Below are positions 23,297 through 34,100 of a stretch of DNA of 64,000 bases, piece by piece. The stretch is from Volvox africanus (taxonomy: Eukaryota; Chlorophyta; Chlorophyceae; Chlamydomonadales; Volvocaceae), in the NCBI GenBank assembly GCA_030268105.1, contig BSDZ01000079.1, positions 5,292,001-5,356,000 on the forward strand. Direction: 5' to 3'. Each line of letters opens with the position of its first letter. Within the stretch, counting starts at the first letter, position 1. The notes beneath the pieces were generated by a model. It was not told the origin of the DNA and did no database searches. It saw nothing but the letters and a program-made list of their open reading frames with translations. Both the position numbers and the translations under genes were made by a program.

Positions 23297-23906
23297 ATTA
23301 ATCCTTAGTTTGGTTCGAATCCCATCGCTGTCACCACGGGTTGCTCAAGGCCTACAGCAACCTGTGGGTATGTGGTGGCAAGCCCATCACCAGAAGGCTA
23401 GGAATCGTGGATGAGGAGACATTGGACAAACAAGGCGCTCTGAAGCTGGACAAGAAATTGATCGGAGGCTACTGAGAAAGCATGGCTAGGCCGAACCTCG
23501 CACGAGACTAAGACGAGGGGTGCAGAATTCCCAAGCGGCTGAAGTGGGTCGGAGGGGGCTGAGTACCCTCCGCCAGGACAAGGGTGCCGCAAGCACAGGG
23601 TGCCATGTGGTAGTGTGTGATATGGGCGGTGCAGATTTCAGGAGGCCTAGTGTATATGTACAGGAGCACCCGACTCTGGCAAGATGCAAGAACGGGTCGT
23701 GTCCCACAGCGTGAGTGTGGCGTATGGCCAGCGATAATGGTTCAACGTTGATCGAAGAAGATGGACGATCAACCGGGATAGCGGTGGAGATATGGAGTAT
23801 AGGGAGTCCGTGAAGTGTACCCCCTCAGTGCCGTCTCCCCCTTAACACACGCCAGGCTTCGGCCGGAGTAATGTAATAATAATAATAATTAATCCTTAGT
23901 TTGGTT
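23297..23906 (+). mobile_element. 5'-truncated non-LTR retrotransposon with target-site duplication
   Basis: A 572-base insert (23316-23887) is flanked by identical 19-base direct repeats, ATTAATCCTTAGTTTGGTT, at 23297-23315 and 23888-23906. Its 3' end is a TAA-repeat tail (near 23875-23887) after a short CTTCGGCCGGAG hairpin-like stretch. An open frame runs from the left edge to a TGA at 23473 and encodes 52 residues including KPITRRLGIVDEE; this would be the C-terminal end of an element ORF. The left edge also contains GGTTCGAATCC, a match to a tRNA B box, but part of it lies inside the duplicated target sequence. A 5'-truncated LINE is therefore more likely than a SINE. The family cannot be named from sequence alone. 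Confidence 0.75.
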
Positions 23907-25725
23907 GGTACAAATTATAATACTTAGGGATTAATAACGCTCCTAGCTTTTTCTCCTACTTAGCTCTTATCCGCAACTGGGGTTAATTAAACAATTTGAT
24001 GATTTCTTGAATGCTATAACCTTCGCTATGCAATTAACTCAATCGGGTTAGCTGAGGGCCCTTGCATGAGGTGGCCCCATTATTGCGCTTTCGTAAAGGC
24101 AACTTCCTCACATGGAGGCAGCATGATGAAGGCCCCCCCGTTTCACCACATCTGCTTGCCTAATAACGACAGAGAACCACAATACTCTACTGTATTTGCG
24201 CCAGGCTCAATTACTGCACACACCAAGACACCAAGCACTGCTGACGAAGGAACAGCTCAACCGCCACTCCTGAGTGTGGCCAGCATTATATTTGCATCGA
24301 ATATTAGGGTTCTGGTGAGGTGCCATCAGTAGAAGAATCCTAGATCGATGTATCCGTGTGTTTTCCTCTTGCCCCCTCCAGCCATGTCTGGCTATCCAGA
24401 AGGCGCATCTAGATATCAAAACCTCCCCTTTAGCCAAATCTAGATATATCCTGCAAGCCCGTTGGATACCCAGGCCACCCCAAACCCTTAACCCTGCCAC
24501 TCACATACAGTTATCCAATCCCCCTTAATAATACCACATGTAGCTACAAAAGGATCCTCTTCAGCTACCGATTGGGATTTGGAGGATGTTGAGATTTCAG
24601 TAAACCAATATGCACAACCAGGTGTCATGTCTGCCGCATCGGAGGCCCATCAGTATGGCTTAGTACCGGTGCTGTTGGGCTGGCTAAGTACCTGACCATC
24701 TACGGCCGCAGGACCAGACTCAAGAGAGATTTCAGCGGGAGATAAAGATTTGGTGTGGTAGTTCGTGGTGGTTACTGTGTGACTACTGGTCGCAGATTCT
24801 AAGGGGATGAGGGCAGAGAGCGAAATTTCAACACAAACACGTGTGTGTTGCTTTGCACTGTATGCTTGGAGTTGGATATGGGGGGGTTCTCGGTCTGGTG
24901 AAGAGAAGCGGAAGGCTATATATGTGGTGTGACAAAGTTCGCGTCCGCAGGGATCACGAGTGTCCTCATGGGCTCAACTCTCTGAGAACGACGACACATG
25001 TATGAATTTTTAAGTATTATGTAAACCGGTACGAAGGCTCCGCACGTCAGCCCATCGCCCTCGTCAGCGCGGTACATTGGTGTCTGGCTTTCTTCCAGAT
25101 AATCACAATATAAAAGCCCATAATATTTACAATTTTCATCGTTGCGCATCCCTGACGCTCAGTGGCTAGGTAATGGTCCCGCGAGGCCACAGTTGCTATG
25201 CTTGCAGGTGAAAAAAGCAAAGCTGAACCGAAATAGCACTGCCGCAAAACCTTATGGGTTTTGCCCTAACTCATGTCATATGGAAAGCGCGCAATGGCTC
25301 AGTGGGATTGCAAGATTTTTGTGAAGTGTTTCTGGCAAAGTTGGCTCGGGCCCTTGTAATCATTCCCGGTACGTTCCTCCTACTTTCCTTTATTATCTTG
25401 CCATGATTTGGTAGCCAAACGGAGGGATAAATGGGACTCGAGCGTAACATACGACAGTACGGCCAATCAGGTTTGCAAATAATAACGGACGAGTGTATCT
25501 GGTGGCGCTCGTACAAGACCTGAACGCGTCCAGAACCGGTTCCCAACGCCTTCCGTTAGTTGTCTAATAAAATTTTCGTCTACCTAATCGTTTTGATATC
25601 GAGACACAAGGACGCTGAAAGCGAGGCTAAATGTTAGCGGGCGATATTGGAAATCCTAAGCACAGCCACCAACGGAGGTCATAGACGCGCCCAGCCCAAC
25701 CGTGCGCCGGCATCGCAAATTCAGC

Positions 25726-28700
25726 ATGCAGGCGCATGGTATTCAGCACGCTGGCGCCCAGCAGCTGGCTTTGCCCGACCCAAAAAGTTTGCGTATCTTG
25801 GTCATAGACAGTAAAGCTGTGTCACGGCAAAACACAACACAACTTCTAAGAGAGTGTTCATATCAGGTGAGGAACCTGGACAGTATCTAAACTGGCTGGA
25901 AGTAGGTATGCAAGTCCGCGCGAAATTTTTCACAAGCATGCGGCTGCCGCAGGTAACCGCGGTCAAGACCGCGCGCGAAGGCCTTCAGCTTCTCCTTGGG
26001 GCAGAACATGGAGCCAGCTTTGACCTTGTCCTGAAGGAGCACGACCCGCCGGGAGCAAATGCATGCCGCCTTCTTAAGCGAATGGCAAAAACGGAGGGTC
26101 TAACACGCACTCCTGTAGTTGGTGAGTTGATTACTTTGTTACTTGAGCGGTTATACATTACTTATAAGTCGGGGTGCATGTGGCGTATCCGGCACTTGCC
26201 AAGATATTTGACAAAATATCTCCCCGCAGTAACGTCCACTCAAGACGAGCGCGAGACCGTAATGTCATGTCTTTCCCTGGGAGCTATAGACTACCTCATA
26301 AAACCTCTGAGACAAAATGAACTACGTCATATTTGGACGCGCGTATGGTGGTGGCGAAAGGTATGTAAACGGACGTGGGGGTGACCTTAAAGGATCAACT
26401 GCAGCTCTCTTGCGTGTTCGACGTAGCCTCCACATATGTATTTTATTTGCAGAGTCAAGGCCAGCATGCTCTGGCCATGCCGAGTGTTGCTGTGCACCCA
26501 ACGCGCAACTACACATTTAGAGGCCCCAGCAGCGCAAATCGGCAATACGAGGCAACTTCAAGTGACTCAAAGCAGACAAAGTAAGCTCCCTGGAATTTCA
26601 GGCTGTGTATGAACGAAACTCTGTTCATGCTGACCATCAGTTCATGTTTGGCTCGCCATGTTGGACCTCGTTTGATGAAAGCAAAATTACAACATTATTT
26701 CTAATGCAGTCACAATGTGCACAAGTCTTTAATCAAGGAGTCGTGACGTGTACAACATTCTAACGGTACTGCTTGCGCTCTGCGTTCTTGAAATTGCTGA
26801 GAATCACCCTTACATTATTACAGGCTGCTTCCGCATCTATACATGTGTCCTGGCCCTAATTGACCGTCCGTATGTGTGTGCTTGCGTGCGCGTCGCAGCC
26901 AAGAGGAGGAAGAACCCACATCCAAAGAAGGCAGCGCGCCGGATAACGGGAACGGCCACGGCAGTAAGGGCAATGGCAGTAATGGCAGCAAAGAGGGCAA
27001 CGGCACCAGCCGGTAGGTTATTTCAGTAATCGGCAAACATAGGAAACGTGTTTGTCATGCCAGTTTCCGACTGTATCTTCCAAACGTTGAAATCCCGACA
27101 GCCGCAGCTTACGTTGATAATCGCTTACCAATTACTCTGATGTAGCTTCTGACGGGGACTCAGCGGATGTGCTTAAGCCACCATGCTCAGCCGTTAGCCG
27201 AAAGACACGATGATCATACTTCCGAGGGAAGCACTTGCATGCGTGCGGACACGGGTGGCCAGACAGTGGGGCGCGGGGTGCATGAAAGGTTTCCGCATTT
27301 GCATCTTGGGAGGCCGTAATAAGGCCCGTGAACACTCCTGCATTTGGGTTCCACGAATTTTGGGAGACGCTCACGTGCCCAGAGTCCCGCAACGTCAGCA
27401 ACGTTCTCGTCCCGTGGGGGGTTTGCGAAATCGGGTTTTGAGCTTTGTTATTACTTATTGTCGTACATGCTTTCTATGGTTCTTGTTGTACTTTTAGTAG
27501 TGGGGGTTATCGCAAGCTGTCGCGGTGGTTGAAACTTTGCAAATGCAATGGAAATTGCCGTGGGTTTCTTCTTCAGACACAGAGGAATGGAAGTCGCGTT
27601 CGTTCCTTACCCTCCCTGCTCTAAACCCCAGAGTGGATGCTAAGCTCCACTGCGATAACAAGGATAACGGTCACGGCTCCAATAACGGTAACGGTCACGG
27701 CTCCAATGGTAACGGTTCCAACGGCTCTTCGGACAACAAGAACGGTGGCAATGGAAATTCGGCTACCAAAGGCGACGGCAACGGCAATGGCTCAAACGGG
27801 AACGGTGCCAGTACGACGTTGGCGGTTGACCGTCATTACCAGGCGCTCGTCAACACTGCTGAGGGAAAGATGCCGCCGAATCTGGGCGGTCACGACGGAC
27901 TTACGGTAATTCTTCTTACGTCGTGTGCAGTATAGGTGTCGTACATAAGATCTTACAGGATGCGATTTGGGTCAGGTTCTGTTGCACGCGGAGTGTGGTC
28001 TCGTCGCAGTCTTGTGTGAGGCTGCAAAAGCTTTGGAACAGCAGCACAAAAAGCGGAAAAGAAGGAATTTTTTTAAAGGTTGGAAGGAGGAGAAGAAGAA
28101 TGAGTCCTTGCAAGTGATTTGTGCAACTGCGCGCTGTTGTGGAGTTGTGGAGACAGTTTGTGGCAGAAGACGGACCACCTCTCTTTTGGTGCTTTCTACG
28201 GTTTGATGGCATCTCGGTATTGGGTAATTCTCTTCGAAAGTCCCCAGCTCTCCGAGACCATCACCAAATCCCTTTTGGTGCCCTCCATCACCCTTTTGAC
28301 TCGCTCCTTTTGTCCGATCCATCCTAAAATACCAAAAAAGACAACCCTGGGCCCACAGGGTGAATCCTCATGCGCTCCATCACACCTCCACCGATGATTC
28401 ACACATCCGTCCTGCAATTCACACCCCGGCGTTTCTTGACGAGGTCTTCCGAATTCAATTTCTCCTTTCCGTCCAGGGCGCCGTGAAGAGTGGAACTATG
28501 GGTCGCTCGTCTGCGTTCGCGCAGTACATAGGGCCCAGCTCCTCCAGTCGCAAACGCGCCGCCACATCGGAAGCCGTGCAGCCTGGTAGCTGCGATCCAT
28601 TGTGCGTCACAGACGCAATGGAGGAGGATAATGGCACTGGCGGCAGTGGCATGCCGGCGACGGAGGGCATTGCCACCGGCGGCGGCAGCGGCGCGGGTGG

Positions 28701-31121
28701 CGGCGGGGGCGCCAGCGGCGGCATGGCGGGGGCGCAGGGGCGGTCCAAAGGGACGGCGCAAAGGGAGCGCGAGAGGGAGAGGGAGAGGGACCGAGCAGCA
28801 GCAGCGGTAAGACGATGACGCGGATGACGGTATTCCCATGCGTAGGTGGGGAGGAGCTTGGGTGGGATTGGATTTGGTGGCGACGACTGTTCGTATGTCA
28901 TGCGCGGAGCCGCTGCAGTAAGTAGATTTAGAAGGGGTGTCGGTGAAGAGTGGGTGAGGGAGGCGGAAAGGACCCGTGGGTCATGCATTTGCTCCGCCGC
29001 TATATGTATTGCCATATGTGGTGAATGTTCTTTTGTTAAAGCCTATAGGTTACTGCGATGGGACGGGGGGACGGCTTGAGGCAAGGGAGGCCGCATGTGA
29101 GGATTAAAAAATGAACCGGATACGTCGATATTGCAGATTTATGGTTCTAAATCGGTTGATAGTTTGGTAAGGTGTTTGCCAGGTGTTTGCCAGGTTTTGT
29201 TGTTGAACCTGCTTTCCCCCTCCCCTTTCGGAAACCGCTTTCCACAGCTTCGCGCCTCCAACGCCAGCGCCCACACGCTTTCCGAGGACACCTTCACACC
29301 CGGCACTGCACGGGTTAACACCACGGGTCGGAGTTGTGGCGCCGGAGGTACAGCTGGTGGCACAGGGGCCAGCGGTGCCGGCGCCGGCGGCACAGGCGGT
29401 AGCGGGCCCCTTAGTGGTGGCGGCACCGCCAACAACGGCTCCTCCTACAACAACGCAAAGCCACACCAACACCCCCATCAGCACCAAGAACAGCAGCAAC
29501 ATGCGCTTTCAAGCGACAGACCCGGGTCACAGGGCATTTCCCCGAGTCACTATGCGGGGTCCCTCCAGCCGTCCTTACAGCAGCAGTCGCAGCAACAACA
29601 ACAGCAGCAGCAACAACAGCAGCAGCAAGTGGCGGCGGCGGCGGCGGCAGCGGCGGCTGCTCAGGGCCCGGCGGTGTGGCCCGGTGGAATGGCGCCGCCG
29701 CACTCACATGCGGCGCACCATATTCCTGGAATGGGGCCGGCGGTTACGCCGACGGGCTTACCGGGTCCCGCCAGCTTTCCCGGCATGTTTGCAACGCCTT
29801 TTGGTGCGTTGGAAGTGTTTTGTTAAAATGTTTTTATGGACGCAGAAGCAAGCAGAGCTAGGGACGTGGGCGTTTAGACAACACTCGATGCATTCATGAT
29901 CATATCCAACATTAGCATCTTATCCAATATAAGATCGCCTTTCGTAACATAACTGACTAGTGTTGATTCAATATATAATGTTGTATAAGTTTAATGGATG
30001 GTATTACCAACTTTAACTGACTATAACTGGGCTTAACTAACTACGGGTAATTTCTCCATCTGGGTGTTTATGTAGTAATAGCTGACGTTATGTAGTAATA
30101 GCTGACGCTCAGTCCCTTTCACGCATGGGCTTCTCTCAGTCACCTTTGATTTGTCGTACCTTCTCGCCCTACCGCCATTTACAGGTCTCCCCGCAACCCA
30201 CATTCTGCCGCGCATGGGTGTGGGAATGGCCGCACACCCCGCCATGCGCTTCGGGCCCCAGGGCCAAGTGGCGGCGGGTGGCGGCGGTGGTCACAACGGT
30301 GGCGGCGGGCACCAGCTTGGGGGTGGGCTAGACCAGCACCAGGTGGCGTTGCAGGTAGACACGGGGAATTCGGCTTTGACGCTGGGGACTGAACCACCGC
30401 GTGGACCAGTCTAACAAACAAAGCAGGGAAGGGCCGGGTCGGGCGGGGCCGGGTAGCAGGTCGGTGCCCCAAGGAGACGTGGGCGCAAGGTGGATGGATG
30501 AGAGGAGGAGACGGGCGGGGGACGGAGGTGGTGGATAATGTGCAAGGTTTTCGCTGACGGCAGTCGGTGGGAATGGCAGGCGGTGGAGCCGGGGGTGTCG
30601 TACGCGTTCTTACCGGGCAGAAATGGAATGAGCAAATTCCGAAACAGGCATTACGCTGGAGGGAGGGGTAATTCATTCGCAATTCAATTGATACATGCAG
30701 TTGATACATTCTCACAGCTCTGGCCCGCAGACAGTTGCCGACGAGCCAGAACTTTCGTGTCTTTTTTGCCCTACCCCCTTCGGCCGGCCCCAAGCCCCGG
30801 TCTAGGAGGGAGGGGAGGGTGTTGTGGCCTTCAAGCCCACACAGGGTCCTCTCTTTCCTATCCCGCCAAGCGCCTCCTGCGAACCAATTTCACCCGGCCC
30901 GGCCCGGCCCATGGTCCGGTCTGTCTCCCCTCACACCCGCAGTCCATCTTTCCCTTCACACCGCCGGAGATGGTGGCGCTGGCGGCAGTGGCGGCGAGCG
31001 AGGTATGTCGCATGCTACGGTGTGCCATGGATGGCGCATGCCTTTTTCTATCAATGCGTTGTTTGCAACGATTATCTACCTTACCTACCATATTGTGTAC
31101 AGATATATATTTTTTGGGCCT

Positions 31122-31166
<45 letters not shown>

Positions 31167-34100
31167 GGCGAGCATGGTGCCTGCGAGTCCAAGTCCGAGT
31201 GCGCACTTGCGAGTGCGAGCTTATGGTCGGATGTGTCTGCGTGCTTCAAGGCAGCGAACACGCACACACACACGGAGCTCCCTAATCTGCTCCCTTATCT
31301 GACCCTTCCCCAACCCATCGCCGCATCAGGCCCACCAAGCTGCAGCCCGCGGTCCCCATGGCAGTCACACCGGTCACGGCGGCGGTAATGGCGGTCCCCA
31401 CGGGTTGCTTCTGGGGTCGCTGCCGCCAGGTGAAGGTCCCGGCGGCGCCGCCGCAGCGCCCACCAGTAGCGCCACGAACATCAACGCAATGATCCTCAAC
31501 CAGCTGTTAGCGAGTGGCGTCACACTGACGGCCTTCCTGGGCCACCAACCGGTAAGGTCACGGGGGTTTCGGAGGTGCGGCCGAGAGAGCGGGAAATGAC
31601 ACAGGTGTTTTATTGACCTGGTTAGTTGGTAGTATAGACCTGGTTAGTTGCGTTATTTAGAGTAAGCAAATGATCCCAGCTTAGTTAATAATAATAGTAA
31701 GTAACAAACGCTTTGCCATAGTTAGCTTTTGATTATGGTTTATGGTGACGGAAATGAAGGCGGTCACGGAGTTGAGAGGAGTAGATGTGGAGTCTTCGTT
31801 GCTCCTGATCTTCTAAGTAGGCCCGCTATACTCCTATCCTCCGCGCAGGGCCCTATGGGGATGACGCGGCACCCGCAACAGGGCCTGGGGCACCCGATCC
31901 CGGGACCAGGTTCCCGAGTGCCTCCCCACCCGCATACCCACCCGGCGGCGGCGCTGCCAACGCACCACCAGCAGCAAGCTGCAGCGGCAGCAGCGGCGGT
32001 GGCGGCGGCAGCGGCCGCCTGGCGGCCGCCACCTTTCGCCCCGGCGTCGATGGCCGCCGCCGCCGCCGCCGCCGCCGGGGTGCTGTCCTTCCCTGGATCG
32101 CTTCCTCCAGGCCCCGGTGTTGGACCGGCCCTCCCACCTAACCACGCAGTAGCGGCGGGTAAGTCGCGCACCGACGAAATCCATCTACCGCTGCTTCTGC
32201 TGCTGCTTCTGCTGCTTCTGCTGCTGCTGCTGCTGTTCTTGTTCCTCCTATTGCTACCGCTGTTGCAGCTGCCCGTGATTACGACCACCTCTCGGCCCTC
32301 ACACATGTTGTCTTTCTTGCTGCTGCTGCACTGCTGCTGCTTTTTGCGTCTTCGCCATGTTAGCCGTCATAATAGCGACTATCGTGATGGGGCTGAGGGA
32401 ATTCCAACAAAGCAGAAAACGTAGCCAATGTGTTCCTCGCGTTGTGTCTCGGCTGCATTCAATCCCTGTTGCCTGTTTAGGCCTCTTGGTGGCTGGAGCT
32501 GCAGACGGAGGTCGCATCGGGCGGCCGCTGACGGCGGGAATGCCGGAACCGAAACGTCGCCGCGCTCTCGCACTCGACAAGTACCGGAAGAAACGCAAGG
32601 TAGGTGGAGGGGATCCGACCTCTCTCTTTCTTTCTCTTTCTCTCTCTCTCACACACACCACACAAATACGGACACAAACACGGACACAGACACAGGCACA
32701 GACACAGGCACAGACACAGGCACACAGGCACAGACACAGACATACGCGCACACACTAAAGTGACTCCAGTAACAAGAGCCTGCGTCGCCGCAGTGCCGAG
32801 AAGAGGGGCTTCGGCTCATCGTGACGGACAGCGCAGGGGGTCAGCCCCTGGGGGTTGCCCTGTCCTGGGCGAATGTTGAATGCATCAAATTTGAAGCCCG
32901 ACATCATGACATAATTTGTTGACGAGTGAGCAGCTGGGATAGCATGTCGCATCATAACTCTCGCCCATTCCTTCACACCTAGGTATGGAATACCCCACTA
33001 AGTCCGGGCCCTCGCCACCCGTCTGCTTGCTGTATGTGACGTCCGACTTCGCACCATGGTTTTAGAACTTGCGGTTTTCGAAGACCATCCGGTACGAGGC
33101 GCGCAAACAGCTGGCGCAGCAGCGCCCCAGGGTGCGGGGGCAGTTCATCAAGCATTGCGGAGACGGCGGCGGCGGCAGCGGCGGCGGTGGCAGCGGCGGC
33201 GGTGGCGGCGTGATGATGGACGACGGCGCTCCCACCATTAGTAATGGAGCCAAGAGTGGTACTGGGGGCGCCGGTGATGTGGCGGGCGATGACGGCGGCG
33301 GCGACGACGAGGCTCAGACCAACAGCCGCGGCTACTACGAGGTGGGAGGTTGATACGAGGTGACCATTAGTGCCTGTCTCTTGTCGTGAGTCGATCAAAA
33401 CCTTCACGTTCCTTAAAACCCTCCACGAGTGGCGGATCCAAAGCAAACGATCCGGGTCGTTAGATTTTGCGTTCATGTCCTTGGTTGCATGTTGGTGGGC
33501 AGGTTAGGGTTTCCAGCCCCATATTTATCGAATTCACACGCACACACACGCACACACACGCACCGTTTGTGTATGCGTGTCTTGTGCCTGTGTGTTTCTG
33601 TGCATGCGTGTGTGAGCAGGAGGAGGACTACGACAACGACGACCCCGAGGAAGATGAAACGGAGGCTGAGCCAGACGATCTGATGGACCTCGGAGGTGGC
33701 GGAAGCGGAAGCGGCGGCAGAATGGGAAGCGGCGAGCAGCAACAACAGCAACAGAGAGAAGAAAATGGATCGCATCAACATCAGCAATTGCAACAACCGG
33801 TGCGCTGAGGCCGGGGTACCTGGTACTTGACTGCCTGTTTCAGGATACAGTGTATCTGCGCGCGAGTGCACACATACACATACACACACACACACCTGTC
33901 CTTCCTCCTTCTGGTCACAAAGGAGAGATTTCTTCCACGCCAACTGCTGCATCCGCATGCAACACCCGCACGCCTCATCCGGTTGGAGATCTCTGAATAC
34001 AGATTTTGATGACGCAGGCGATGGAGGGTGGAGATGACGTTATGGATTTGGATGCTGTTGGGGAGACGGGCGGAAGCGGCGGCGGCGTCACCGGCATCAA

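Larger units (their letters stand above)
21899..25725. other. Intergenic region between the A2M-like and PRR genes
   Basis: Contains the presumed A2M 3' UTR (a TGTAA at 21969, 71 bases after the stop), an interstitial TTTTAGGG-type repeat near 22646-22680 and a truncated retrotransposon at 23297-23906. The remainder, 23907-25725, is presumably the upstream region of the PRR gene. The short open frames there match nothing I recognise. Confidence 0.6.

Noticed and set aside
23311..23330. tRNA gene or tRNA-derived SINE based on GGTTCGAATCC
   Set aside because: There is no A box or cloverleaf, and part of the motif lies in the target-site duplication, so the match is probably coincidental.
28010..28078. 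Extra 23-residue PRR exon
   Set aside because: It has a usable acceptor and compatible phase, but its donor would be GTTGGA and exons 27632-27905 and 28477-28806 already join in frame without it.
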